Source: Rhynchopus sp. YZ270_cl-10
Taxonomy: Eukaryota; Euglenozoa; Diplonemea; Diplonemida; Diplonemidae
DNA: 64,000 nt
Assembly (NCBI GenBank): GCA_964035575.1
Contig: OZ037894.1
Span: 124,001-188,000, forward strand
Direction: 5' to 3'
Shown: in pieces, positions 20,512 to 32,498 of the stretch
How the letters are laid out: the number at the start of each line of letters is the position of its first letter
Position numbering within the stretch: position 1 is the stretch's first letter
Notes under the pieces: model-generated
What the model was told of the DNA's origin: nothing
The model's input: only the letters and a program-made list of their open reading frames with translations
Databases searched by the model: none
Program-made: the position numbers and the translations under genes

Positions 20512-23500
20512 TCAGCATCGCTGGGATTTCTTAGTCACTGGTGCAGAGCTGGAGCGCTTCCTGTCAAATAAAGGGGAAAATGTGAGGGGGGAAAGCAACC
20601 TACAACAGCCGTCCCACATGGCGGACCGGGCTGGGGAATGACCTGGGAAATGTGGGGGGAAACGATCAGTACGATGGGTCGTGGGTGGGGCCATGCGTAG
20701 ATCAGTTGCCAGCTATTATGAGGTCCTGTTCACCAGGATCTTGACCTGGCGACAGGCCACCATGCCGCCAACCCTATCAATGCATACCTGTGCTGCAGAC
20801 GAACTGTGGCCCTGGGGCTTGCCCCCCCTCCTCGTGGCGTCCTGACCCAGGCCCCGCTTGCCGGTTCGCTTCTCTCCCGTGCAGGCGACTGGGAACGGAG
20901 GTAGAGAAAGCTGGGCGGGGGTGATGCGACTCTGTCTGCGCCATGCCTGTGCATGGGCTGTGGGTAGGACTCAGAGTTGTTTGAGCAGAAGGAGCGTCGC
21001 TTGCGGATGGACGACGTTGTCTGCATCATGTGTGTTGGGCTCAGCGAGCGCGACGTCTTCGTGCGGTACGCAGACTGTGCACGTGTGGCACGTGTGCGCA
21101 CAGGTGTGAAGTGCCCTGCCTCGCGCACACCCTGCATGATGCTGCGCGACCGCATCGCGTATGAGTCACGTATGTACTCCGCCAACTCCTCGTCCGTCCA
21201 GCGTGCCTTGAACGTGAAGCGCACCATGCGCATCTCTTTCGTCGCAGCCTTGATGCTGCGGATCGCCTTCAGCGACACACCCGCAACATGCGTCAGCTTC
21301 CTTCCTATGAAGCGGGACGCACCGTACTCATCACCAGCACCGCCCTTCTTCACCGCTACCAGCTCGCCATCTCTGAAGGTGAGGCCCAGTGGTGCGCCTG
21401 GTTGCTTCGACACCATCAGCTCGTCGTTGCTGCTGTGTGGCGAGCCTGCATCCGTGACTGGGTAGGCTGCGCTCGGTGTGTCGCCTTGCTCGGCTGCGAC
21501 GACATGCTGTGCAGGGGACGAGGCTGTCTCGTCCCAGTCTCGTGGGGACTCCAGCAGCTTGCGTGTGTGGGTGTGGTCGTCTGCTGAGGGCGATGCGGCC
21601 TCTACTCCCTTAAGCGAGGGGACGCTGCTCTGCACGTGCGAGACGTGCAGTGTGGCTGCTGTGTCGTGCGCACTTGTGGGCGACGGCGAGGAGCTGCGCG
21701 TGGAGGGTGCACGTGGGCGGCGTGCGTGCGACGTGAAGGCACTGGAGCCCTGCAGTTGAGGTGTGCGTGAAGGCTCATCGAGCATGCAGTGCAGTGAGGC
21801 GTTGCGCTCAAGCAGTTCTACGGGTGGGGTTGCCACCGACGGCACTGCACGCGGCACGTCCTGCAGCACAGCTGCGTGCGTGTGGTGTGAGTAGTGTGCG
21901 TGCAGCACTTGTGGCGGTGGTGTGTGCACGGGTGTGACCTGCGTGGCGGATGAGGCCGTCGCACGCTGCTGTGCAGGCGACTGCACCAACATCTCTGCCG
22001 GGGGTGGCGCGGTGAGTACCGACACACTCGCAAGACTCTCGGACATGGCAGCACCGGCCTGCCCACTCACACCCAGGAGACTCATAGGCGGCGTGTCCTG
22101 CGGTGTCATATGCGCTGCAGCCTGCTCGCGCACAGAGGCACGCCGTCTGGGTGTCGTTGTGTAGGGCACGTCGATGCTCTCCTTGATGGGCTCCACAGGG
22201 GACGGCGACACATGCGCACCGTGCAGAGGGTCGTCTCGCTCGGAGACAGACGACCTCCGGGGTGTGCCTGCACGCGGCCCTGACGGCCCTGATGGTCCTG
22301 ATGGTCCTGACGGGCCCGGCGGTCTTGATGGTGACGTGCTTGGGCTGGGGCTGTGGCTGTACGCAGCCCTCTCCCGAGCGGGGCTGTGGCTAAACCCGCG
22401 GCTGTGGTCGACGGGCGGGAGTGGTGTGACGGAACGCTCCTCCCGTCCCATACTGCGCTCTGGGGACATACGCAGGGGTGTGGCCTCGATAGGCGGCTGC
22501 GGACTTCGCAGTGTGGCCACGTGGTCGCTGCCGGTGTGTCCACGCCGCCCACGAAGCTCCATCTCGGGTGCACCCTGCGTAGGACGGTAGAAGAAGGTGC
22601 CAGGCGTCTCTCTGTACGGTGCCTGCTGCGGTGGTGTCTTCTGTGTTGTGTCCATCTCCTCCTGCGCTGGCGACACGGGGTAGGGCGAGCGGCGAGGAGA
22701 CACTGCAAGGGCAGGCTCCATGCCGCGCACTGCCCACTGCCCAGAGGTGTAGCAATATGCCTTGCGCTGGCCAAAGTGCGGCAACACCACGACACTGCCG
22801 ATGTGCACGCACGGCAGGTTGCTTGCCGCTGCGGGTGGGTGCACGTCGCCTGCCGCTCGCTGCCAGTCACCCTTGCGCATAAGGTTCAGTGTCCACACGT
22901 CTGAGAGCGTGACGCCGTTTGTCTCGCCACTCCACACCATGAGGCGGCCGTCGACCACGCACGCAGAGTGGTGCGAGCGCGGCACCGGCACTGTGCACTG
23001 CGCCGCTTCGAAGGCGCGCTCTGCGTCCGTCTGCTCTTCTGCAGACAGACGTCGGTAGCTGTGCACGCTGCGGCGGGTGCCGTTCGCACGTAAGCTGCTA
23101 GTACTTGCACTGCTGCCTGACGCCTCCTCCACACGCACAACCTCACCTGTCTCCAGAATCTGGAAGCGCTTCCCCACATCGCGTCGTCGCAGCTTTGCGG
23201 GCGCAGGGAGCGACTCGCTGGACACCAAGGCTGCACAGGGCACTGTCTCCACGTAGTTGGCGGGGAAGTAGCCGATGCTGCCTTGCGAGTATACGTCCTT
23301 GAAGCCACGCAGCCACTGCGAGGGTGCACCTTCTTTGGGGGGGAGGACCGACAGCAGCTCGCCCTTCTTGAAGGCGATCTGCTTCTTACCGACGTCGACA
23401 GCCTGCATATCGTGCGCCGCACGCACCACTGCGACACGGTCCGTTGAATCCTGGTAGCGCACGATGCAGCCTTGCCCACGCTGCACATCATAGAGGTGCA

Positions 23501-24116
23501 CGGTGTTGCAGTCTGCGTCCACACGCTGGTCCACGCCACCAAAGATCACAAGACTCTGGTCGTACACGCACATGGTGTGTCCCCAGAGCGGCGCGAAAGA
23601 CGGCAGCTCGACGAAGTCCCACCGCTGGCGGGCGAAGTCGAATCCATAGAGACGTGTCTCCACACGACGTGCGGCGGCGGGTGCGAGGGGGAAGCCACCG
23701 TAGATGTACCACACACCGTTGAGGACTGCACTGGCGGTGTGGATGCAGAGGGGCGGTGCTTTGGCAGGCTGCGGCAGCGTCTGCCATGTGTGGGTGTGCA
23801 GGTCTAGGCGCCACATACGTCTGGAGGCAGCGGAGGAGGAGGAGGAGGAAGAGGAGGGTGCCGCAAGCAGGCCCTCCAGCAGGTACATATACCCCTCATG
23901 CACAGCACACTGATGCCACGCCTGCGCAGGCGGTGGTGTCCCCGTCGTGTCAACAGCACGTATCGGCACAGCAGCAGACGCATCCACACCACCCTCAGCA
24001 ACACGCAGGTCCAATGCATACACCCTGTCCGACACCGCATCCACCGTCACCCCACCAAACACAATCCCCTCATCCCGAAACTGCACCAGCGAGTACCCCC
24101 CCAAGGGAGGCTGCAT
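20512..24116 (-). CDS. Kelch-SH3-PDZ-like scaffold protein
   Basis: Exons 20788-24116 and 20512-20560 encode 1125 residues. Kelch repeats occupy about 60-222 (WYIYGGF, LVIFGGV) and 377-457 (RSHHSACVVDGRLMVWSGE). An SH3 domain (about 224-288: VRAAHDMQ..., ending GYFPANYVETV) sits between them, inside the predicted propeller. A disordered Ser/Pro-rich region follows, with a short collagen-like run of five Gly-Pro-Ser/Arg triplets near 605. A PDZ-like domain is at about 897-967 (GAPLGLTF, SRFIGRKLTHVAGVSL). The tail is basic and Ser-rich. A cytoskeletal or signalling scaffold is plausible; no catalytic motif is seen. The start MQPPLGGYSLVQF at 24116 was preferred because the 100 upstream in-frame residues are low-complexity. 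Confidence 0.8.
20561..20787 (-). other. 227-nt intron near the 3' end of the kelch gene
   Basis: The donor reads CACAG then GTATGCATTG; the acceptor reads CCTTTATTTGACAG then GAAGCG. Splicing (phase 2) replaces a run-on tail by the basic ending RKRSSSAPVTKKSQRC and a TGA stop at 20512-20514. The donor hexamer matches the thiolase intron. Confidence 0.8.
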
Positions 24117-27100
24117 GGTGCTCGGAGCTACTCCTCCTAACGCACTGTATTGTGTAGGAGGTAGGGTGTATGGGGAGGGGGTAGCTCTGTTGTGGCGTGA
24201 GGTGCAGAGGATGGGGATGATTGGGGATCGAATAAGAGAGGGGGGAAACGTCCATTTTCTTCTTTGTTTACTTGCTGCTGTGGGCCCAGTGTGGGGGGTG
24301 GGCTTTTTTTGTAGAGGGGGAAGGGGGGGGGTAACACATGGTTCGGCCGGAGAAGGAGGGTGCGAGGGGGTTGCCAGACCCCCCCTTCTCGTCACCCACC
24401 CATCACCCCCATCCACTTTCCTCCCCCCCCCATGGGTTCACGTTTGTGGAACGGTGGGCTGGGGGGAAAGAGGGTGGGTATGAAGCTGACAAACAGGCAC
24501 ATATACACAACGCACGCACAAACCCTGATCTGTGATGAACTCGGCACACCAGAAGTACTCAAAATGAGTGCTTTTATTGTTATTTTTTTGGCGGCCAACT
24601 AACCAAAAAGGATACGGTACTTCGTCGCCACCTTAAGCGACACATAGGACCCTTTAAAAAAAAATAGCTCTTTTTTGTTTTGTTTAAAAATTCTGTGATA
24701 CAAAAGAGAACGGAGGCATCCACCTCTGGGTGACGAGAAAGCAAGCTTATCTCTTCTTTTGCCCAAACAAGGTGTTTAACTTCCCCTCAAATATCCACAA
24801 AAAAGAAAACAAAAACAAAAAACAAAAGGTGTCACTTGTAGTTCCCTCACCTCCCCTTTCTTGTAGTAGCATGATGCATTGACGCTTCCACACACTATCA
24901 CTCACCTGTTGGGTGGTGGTGTTGCGGAGCACGGTTGGGTGAGTGAACACCGCGACACTTTCCGCTCACAAAGTAGTGCGCGTAAAGCCAACAAAAGAAA
25001 TAAAAGAAAGAAAGCAAAAAAAGGAGTGGGTGGGACGTCGAGGGGCAAGAAATCTGGTATTGGACGCCAGTAAAAATAAAGTAGAGTTGAAAATACAAAG
25101 CCCTCTTCGTGACAGTGTACCTCAATACAAAAAGAACGGAGAACGTACTTTATCATACTGGAGACCATTCTGTGTCTGTTGACGCAAGACTTCACAACGG
25201 GGTATTTTTTGAATATTTTGGAGAAGAAAAAAAAAATCACAGAATAAAGTGAACGGGTATGACGGTAGAGAAAAAAAAAGAGGGGAGTGGGAAATCTGAC
25301 ACATAAAAAACACACATACACACTGTCTCGCAAGCTGAACCCCAGTAGAAAAAACCACACCTGTGACACTTTTCCCCCCAGAGGGGAGTTCTTTATCGCA
25401 GACGGTCCGTCGACTGAGTTGAGCAAAAGGCATTTTTTTTTTTTTTGCCGTTCCACAGAAGAACTAATCATGAGCGCTGCTATGCGACGCTATGATGTGT
25501 GGAACGGATGCGTGGAACACAACAAAACCCCTATCCACACTTGCCTCCACTCACTCCGTCAACGGGAACGAAAAAAAAAATAATAATGTGGTAACAACCG
25601 AGGGCAGCTTTTGAGAGCTATTCCTGTGTGCGTGTTTTAAAAAAAAAAAGGCGGGAGGGATGTAAAGGAGAAGGGGCACGTAATAAGGGGTGTTTCTTTG
25701 TGAGGTGGGGGGGGTGGGTTGAGCGTAGTTGCTGCAGCCCGCCACACAAAAAAAAAAGGGGGGCAGTCTTCGCGCTTAATGTTTTCTTTTGTCTTGATTT
25801 TGTTTGGAGTCGATGAAAAAAGTGAACAAAAGTACCTGTGTCAAGGAAGAATATTTTTTTCTCTTTGCTGAGGGGGAGAAAAAAAAAATGTGGAAAACTA
25901 ACAGAGCTGGCGCTTCTTCCTTTACGAGGAAAAAAAGAGGGTGGGGGACACAGATTTCGCTCATCGACGCAACAAGAGCCGGGGGGATACATGTGCGCAT
26001 ACCTTCCCAAAGGCTTTGGTAATGCTTTACAGAAACAGCATTGCCTCAACCTTTCAAAGACTGGCAAAAAAAAAAATTTAAAAAAAATGAAAAATGGGCA
26101 AACATCAGAAAACACTGTTCTGATGGTATGTGTGTGTGTGGGGGTGAGTGGTGATGTAATTATTTTTTTGATCTTTTTTTTTTGCTGGGAAAATAGTAAT
26201 TATTAAACAGAGGTTTTTTTCGCTAAAATAGTGTTTTTTTTTCAGTGGAACTCAGTAAGCGTTTTGTGCAGTCGGTACACTACACAATGTATTGCACTCT
26301 CAAGAACCACAGTTTTTTTATGGTTTTGTCTTTTTTTTGTCAGCAAATATCAAAAAAAAAAAATGAAGAAATAAATAAATAAATAAATAGAGGAAGGAAA
26401 TAGGTCGGGTAGACGATAAACGTGAAAAACACCTATATGGATGTGAGACACGCGCTTCTACGTCGACCATTTTCTGTAATTTCAGTGTCGAATTCTCCAC
26501 CAAAAAGGTTTTCAATAGAAAGGGAAACGCACACACACTCACACTCACACAACATGCGCTCAAAAAAAAAAAAAGAAAGAAAAAAAAATGTGCCGTTTCT
26601 ACTTTTGAAAGGGGAAAAAATCAGTGTTTTTTTTTCTCAACAAAAAGCCCTATCGAGGAACTTCTGTCTTTTTTGTTTTCCTTTTTTATTGGTCTTGCCA
26701 AGTCCTGTAACCCTCTTCCACGCTCTGGGCAAGAATGGAAAAAGGGGAGGGAGAAAAATGAGGGGGAAAATGTGAAATTTTGAGAAACAAAAAATGGAGT
26801 GCTGTCTTTAAATAAAGATACACAATACCTCAAGTGAAGGGAAAAAAAAAAACTCGTATGACTTCAAGGGACCTCAAAAAAATAAAACAAAGCTTGTACA
26901 ACGATTTAAAACGGGGTCAATGCCCCTGCTTGGTGCAGGCGGGATTTCGAAGAAGGGGGGGGAAAAAAATTATCACCAAAAGAAAATTTGGGTGTTTTTT
27001 TACAAAATCATGCTGCCGGGTACGTAGACGTACGGAAACAACATGCACACACACTCGTGTTTTGTCCCTTATTGTTTGTTGACTTTTTTTTAATTTTTTT

Positions 27101-29466
27101 GCCTATTTATTTCTTCCCTAAAACACAAATTTTGTTCTACTGGGAATAGAACAAAAAAGGGGAAGATAAGGTGTATGGAAAGGGGGAAGGGGGGGGGGGG
27201 GGGGGGTGTTGATTGGTTTCCTGCAGCTTTCAATCCGAATTATTATTTTCCTGAAAATCTTTGTTGCATTTAGTCCAGGACAAATGTCATGCATACCATC
27301 ATTTCTTTTTTAAAAAACTGAACGAGGGGGCGGGGGGGGAAAAAATGCACGATGCCAACCTTCAGGCCGATACTTACCTACACGCCTTTTACCCGTCTCC
27401 CTTTTTTTAAAATCACCAAACATCAAAAAAAAAAAAAAAAGAGAAAATACGTGACCTCAATACAGTAGACGATTAAGCGGTCAAACCCCCAGAGTGACAA
27501 AATGTCGACCGGGCTGTGTGCTATTATTCGCGTGGCTGAAGGGGGGGAGGGTGATACGCACTTCTTGTGTACTTTCTGCGTACTTTTTGCACTCTCCTAT
27601 TCAAGCACACCAATGATTGTTTAAGTTTGTTACATCAACAACTGTCTGCGATGAACGTGTGTGGTCGGCGTTATTGATGGCACGTTTTTCTTTTTTCTTT
27701 TCTTTTTTTTTAGAGAAACTATGTTGTAATAATGCTGGCGCAGGTAACAGTTGATTTCTTAGCTTTTGCAGTGGCTTTTTTTTAAAACCGCAACCTTTCT
27801 ATTTGAAAGACGTTACGCTGTGTCGTTTCTCACCATTGCCAAAGGGTCTACTATTTGCTATTTTGTTTCGTTGAAAATAAAATCCTTCTTTTTTTTTGCT
27901 TTTTTTTCTCTGCTCCAATTATACATTTTTTCGCTCTTTTTTCTTTTGTTCTTTTTTTTTTTTTTTTTGCTTTCATCATATTGAGCACTCTTTCAATTAG
28001 TTCAGACGATGTATATACACTGCGAGTCAGCTCTTTATCAAAGGTGCAATGAACTGTGCAGCTGAAGCCAAAGAAATGAATGACATGCTTTATTTTATTT
28101 CATTAAGAGAGGGGAAAAAAACTGGAAATACTATAGGCTATCACCGCTATGTACACGGTACAAAAACTTTTTTTTTTTTTTTGTTCTTGCAGCAACAAAT
28201 TGATGTACAGCTACAAAACAAACAAAAAGAAAAAAAAAATCACACTATTATATTATTTGTATCAACCGGCAAACTTGTAGACAAATCCTTCCCTCAAGAG
28301 AAAGAGGCATTTTCTAACTGTTCTTTTGAATATAAATTGGCACAACACACGGAGACAAGCGGTGACAAAAAAAAAAAGGAAGTGGATTTTTTTTCCCCTT
28401 TTTGGTTTCCTCTGAAGGACCAAAAAACACCCCCAAAAAAATAGAAGGCAGCTGTGGACGGGACAGGACGGGAAAAGGGGGAGGGGTTGGCGGGGGGGGG
28501 GGGGGGGGGAGAAGGAAAAAAAAAATACCCCAGACAAAGAAGAAGAAATGAATAGGTACATCAACAAATCTCAGAGAGCAGTTCTCAGGAAAAGATTGCG
28601 ATTATGATAACGCTTGGCTTCCCTAAGTGAGCACGCCCCGAGGGTGTTCTTCACTTTTCTCGGTGTTGTTGTTGTTTTTCCCCCCCTTCCCTTAGGCTTT
28701 TGACTGCGAAGAAAAGAGAGAGAAAAAATATGATGAATTCCAAATATATTTGAAAAATGTGAATAGGGCTCGAGAATTGTATTTCAGAGACCTTTTTCAT
28801 TATTATTATTTTTTGTCTGATAATACTTTTCATGTAAGGAACAATCCAATCGAAAGACTTTTCTGTAACCATTTTATGTGTATAATTTTTTTTGTTTTTT
28901 GTTTTTCTAGAGCGGTTGCACACACACACACACATTATGAGTATGGGATAAGTGTAGAGCAGTTCACAATAGATACAGTGCCCACCGGTGGCTGATTTAA
29001 AAGAAAATCTGAAAGATGGTGTGTCAACCTCACGGGCACACCTGACATTTTTTAAAACCATGCGCTGCATGGTCGCTCACAAAAAAAAAAGAGGGAAAAG
29101 AGGGGTTTTGAATGGGGTTTTTTATGAAGTCTTTTTTTTTGTTATTTTTGCTTTGTGCTCTTGTTTTGTTTTTTTTGTTTTTTTGGGGTGCTTATTCTTT
29201 GTTTATTTTTTACTCTTTTTTTGGGTTTTGCTTTTTTCTAAAAAAAGAGGGAAGGGAAAAGGGGAGGAAGGGAGGAAGGGTGCGCAAATACCGCACTAAA
29301 CATTAACATATCACACACACTCGCTCTGGCTCCCCCTCGCTCTCACACACATACACGGATAGCCCCCTCCCCCACCCCCCCCCACTCTCGCACAAATATC
29401 GGGCAAGGCCCTCTCTCTCTCTCTCACTCTCTCACTTACCCCCCACCCTCCCATTTCACCGTAGTC
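24117..29466. other. 5.3-kb spacer, no gene recognised
   Basis: Mostly A/T and G homopolymers. It carries a copy of the dispersed motif at 25081-25130 (AGTTGAAAATACAAAGCCCT then GACAGTGTACCTCAAT), a 22-nt G run near 27190, another near 28490, TAAA/AAAT runs near 26375, a CA run near 28921, and CT/CA tracts at 29315-29440. No frame shows a domain or coding-like composition; no tRNA cloverleaf was found by eye. Confidence 0.6.
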
Positions 29467-32454
29467 TTATGCGAACGGGTCCTCCTCTGGGTGCTTGGTG
29501 TCCATGGTGAAGGAGTCCAGCGGGTTGCCGGCGCCACGCGCGATGGAGGTGTTGGGTGTGGTGTGCTCGTGCTGGACGTAGCCCTCGCCGCCCTTGCGGC
29601 CATGGTTGGGCCACCAGTTGTTGGGTCCGAGAGGAGACATGAGGATGGGTGCAATGACACAGCGGATGAGAAGCACGTCGAAGAGCACACCCACGAAGAT
29701 CGTGAACGCAATCTGGTTCGCAATAGGCAGTCTTGCAAACATGTGGCCAATAAACGCAATCGCAACGATGAAGCCGGACAGAAGGTTCAGCCACCCCACA
29801 CCAACAAGCCCAAGCTTGGTGGCCTCCTTCGAGCTGAGGTGGTGGTAGTGGTACCACTCAAGGCAGGCAGACATGGCAAACACCTCGTGCGAGATGCACC
29901 ATCCGATGAGCAGCGGGATCGCCACAATGAAGACCATGTAGTGGATCTCACCACCCTCGAACCTGCTGATGGCATCGATGCCGATCCACCCCAAGGCGTC
30001 GTGGCAGTATGTAAGGGAGGCAAACCCGAGGGCGAACATGACGGTGCAGAACGTGGTGATCACACACCTGATGGCAATCATCACACTGCGCGTGCCGACG
30101 AGGAGAATGAAGAAGGCAAGGAGCACGAACGCCGCAGCAAGCCACTGCCATGAGTCCGTGACACGCTCCATCGCAGACATCGAGCTGACCGGCATACCCG
30201 CAATGTACACCTGCGCCCCGCCTGCAGCGTTGAACGACTCCTGCTGGTCTCTGAAGTCCTTTGCCCAGTCCCGTCCCTTGGAGCTGAGGGGGTCGATGTT
30301 CAGCTTCAACCTTCCGTACGCAGATTCGTAGAAGTACTCGGTCATGTGGGTAACAACACCGAATTGCTGGTAAGCCGGTCCGTACAGTGCACCAGTAGAG
30401 TACTGGAGGCATGCGGCACGCCACGGCAGGCTGGGCGTGTAGTTACCCGGACTCGGCTGCATTCCAGCTGCCGCTTGGAATGAGTACTGTCCGGCGGCGG
30501 CGGTGTCGATACCATCGAAGTTGATTCCCATGAAGTTGTAGGCAGCAATGATACCGTCGCTGTTCATGTTCGGCACGTTGTTGAGCTGGTCCATGAAGCC
30601 TCCAAGCGTGTTCCACACCTTGTTGCCCGTCGTGTCTGCAGTCGCGACGTCCACCTTGAAGACGTTGCCTCTCTGCGCGGTGTACGGTTGGAGGTCCTCA
30701 GGAACCTGGTCGATCGACGGCGGCAGGAACATGATTGTGTACTGTGTGGCAAGTCCGTAGCCGAACTGCTCAAAGAGACGGAATGCGGTCTCTGTGAAGT
30801 CATCTCTGCGTGGGAGGTACACTGTGATGGAGTCAGTCACCTTGGTGTTCTTGCCGAGTGTGATGGCGAAGGGCGAGATAGCAATGAGCAGCAGAGCCAG
30901 CACGAGGAAGGAGAACATGCCAGAGGCCGTCTGCGTGCGGGCAGCGTGGCGGTGCCACTTCGTGTCGGTCAGCTCGGGGACAAGGTGCGGCACCACACCT
31001 GGGTCTTCACTGTCGTACTTCGACGAGCGGCCCTTCAGCTGGTTGGCAAGCGCAATGGTCTCACGCTTCTTCCACACACCGACTGTGCCCAGCACTGCGC
31101 TGCGTTCCTTGGCGTTCTGCCAGAAGGAGGTGCACACGAGCAGGAGGGAGGGGCACAGCAGCATGGAGGACAGAGCACTCACGATCACAGCGGTCATCAT
31201 CGAGGCACCCATGGACTGCACCTGCTCCACGTCGACAAAGCAGATGATGGCACAGCACAGCACAAGGCAAAGCTGCGAGAGGAACACAGTGCTGCCTGCC
31301 GACGACAGCATACGCTGCACAGCCTCAGGCACGGTGTAGTCCTCAAGAAGCGCCTCACGGAAACGGTTCAACATGAACAGCGAGTTGCCCACCGGCAGCG
31401 CAACCATGATGGAGATCATCACAAGCGGCGACAGCACGGAGATGCTCATGTCGTTCGCAAGCCCGGACACCACAGCCATCGACACAAACGTCGTCACAAG
31501 CGTCATCACCAGGGGGATCAACATCAAACGCACGTTACGCAGGGCCACCATCGAGATGATGAGCGAGACTGGGATGGCAATGCCGTCTGCCAGCACAAGG
31601 TCCTTCTTCACCGTGCTCAGGATCTCCTTCACACCTCCTGAAATGCTGAACGGGGCTGCCTTCATCTGTGCAGGGTCCATGAACACTGGGGCCAGCTCTT
31701 TCACGGTGTCCTCAATCCAGTCTGCGAAGTCGCTGTTCTTGTTTTCAAGCCCAATGTTCTCTCCCTGCAGGGTGATGCCGATGTACGTGCTCGTGCCCCC
31801 AACCCCAAGGAACGGCAGCACTGCGGTGGGTTCAACTGCGCCCACGATAGCCGCTCCAGAATACAGTGAAATATACATCGTTTTTGTGCAGGCTGGCTGA
31901 GTTAACCGCACCGGCATGACACCGTCGCACCAGTCGAAGTACACGCGGTCTCTGAGTGCAAAGGTGAAAGCGGTAACACCTGCGGCGGTGTACTCTGTCG
32001 TCGCACCTCCCTCGACGGGGGTGTAGGTGGGGTTTGGACGGCCAAGGTCGGCGAAGGTGGGTGCCACGGTCAAGATGTTGCGCGAGTCGTTCTCGCTCTT
32101 CCACTCAACGGCAATGACGTAGTCCTGTGCACCGACGGCAGCAGGGGCGTACTTCTTGACCATGTCGCGCTGTTCCTTTGCGTAGGTGCCATCTGGTGCC
32201 TCCCATGTCATCTCTGTCTTGTCGAAGAGGTCGATTGCCCAGTTGATGCTGACAGCGGTGGCAATGAAGAACACTGCGATCACGGCGTACTTCATGAAGT
32301 TGTCGAGCACCTGCACGTACGACTTCGAGAGCCAGCTGGACTGGTCCTCGGGATGCACCGGGTGCATGCTCACGAAGCTCTCGCGTGTGCTGTTGCGGTG
32401 CGATCTTCTTGGCTGCGAGGCAAGGGCTGCCTCCTCATTGTACTCCTCTCCCAT
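29467..32454 (-). CDS. RND-superfamily (MMPL/patched-like) membrane protein
   Basis: 995 residues with the duplicated RND plan: helix 1 (about 53-77), a large luminal/extracellular domain (80-300), helices 2-6 (about 300-475), a cytosolic linker, helix 7 (about 540), a second luminal domain, and helices 8-12 (about 770-960). The segment from DGIAIPVSLIISMVALRNVR to SSMLLCPSLLLV resembles the MMPL/sterol-sensing helix bundle. At the sites where MmpL transporters carry GxxxDY, this protein has PVGNSLF (about 355) and CISHEVF (about 853), so the usual proton-relay acidic/Tyr pairs look substituted. Lipid or sterol movement is possible but unproven. The start is MGEEYNEEAAL at 32454; a longer in-frame ATG exists 42 codons upstream but lies before a good splice acceptor. 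Confidence 0.82.
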   Translation of the reverse strand: MGEEYNEEAALASQPRRSHRNSTRESFVSMHPVHPEDQSSWLSKSYVQVLDNFMKYAVIAVFFIATAVSINWAIDLFDKTEMTWEAPDGTYAKEQRDMVKKYAPAAVGAQDYVIAVEWKSENDSRNILTVAPTFADLGRPNPTYTPVEGGATTEYTAAGVTAFTFALRDRVYFDWCDGVMPVRLTQPACTKTMYISLYSGAAIVGAVEPTAVLPFLGVGGTSTYIGITLQGENIGLENKNSDFADWIEDTVKELAPVFMDPAQMKAAPFSISGGVKEILSTVKKDLVLADGIAIPVSLIISMVALRNVRLMLIPLVMTLVTTFVSMAVVSGLANDMSISVLSPLVMISIMVALPVGNSLFMLNRFREALLEDYTVPEAVQRMLSSAGSTVFLSQLCLVLCCAIICFVDVEQVQSMGASMMTAVIVSALSSMLLCPSLLLVCTSFWQNAKERSAVLGTVGVWKKRETIALANQLKGRSSKYDSEDPGVVPHLVPELTDTKWHRHAARTQTASGMFSFLVLALLLIAISPFAITLGKNTKVTDSITVYLPRRDDFTETAFRLFEQFGYGLATQYTIMFLPPSIDQVPEDLQPYTAQRGNVFKVDVATADTTGNKVWNTLGGFMDQLNNVPNMNSDGIIAAYNFMGINFDGIDTAAAGQYSFQAAAGMQPSPGNYTPSLPWRAACLQYSTGALYGPAYQQFGVVTHMTEYFYESAYGRLKLNIDPLSSKGRDWAKDFRDQQESFNAAGGAQVYIAGMPVSSMSAMERVTDSWQWLAAAFVLLAFFILLVGTRSVMIAIRCVITTFCTVMFALGFASLTYCHDALGWIGIDAISRFEGGEIHYMVFIVAIPLLIGWCISHEVFAMSACLEWYHYHHLSSKEATKLGLVGVGWLNLLSGFIVAIAFIGHMFARLPIANQIAFTIFVGVLFDVLLIRCVIAPILMSPLGPNNWWPNHGRKGGEGYVQHEHTTPNTSIARGAGNPLDSFTMDTKHPEEDPFA

Positions 32455-32480
32455 TGTTTTGTGTTTTGTGATGAAAATAG

Positions 32481-32498
32481 CTGTGGGTAAGACAGATG
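32481..32498 (-). promoter_or_regulatory. Predicted splice acceptor of the RND gene
   Basis: Minus strand CATCTGTCTTACCCACAG ends 26 nt before the MGEEYNEE start codon. It decides the start: an ATG further upstream would be removed. Confidence 0.55.

Noticed and set aside
24117-24416. 100-codon N-terminal extension of the kelch gene
   Set aside because: Low-complexity Pro/Thr-rich translation of a spacer-like sequence; the kelch homology starts after MQPPLGG.
26899-26911. CAACGATTTAAAA, resembling the start of the diplonemid spliced leader as I remember it
   Set aside because: Only 13 nt in AT-rich sequence; the rest of the leader and a splice donor are missing.
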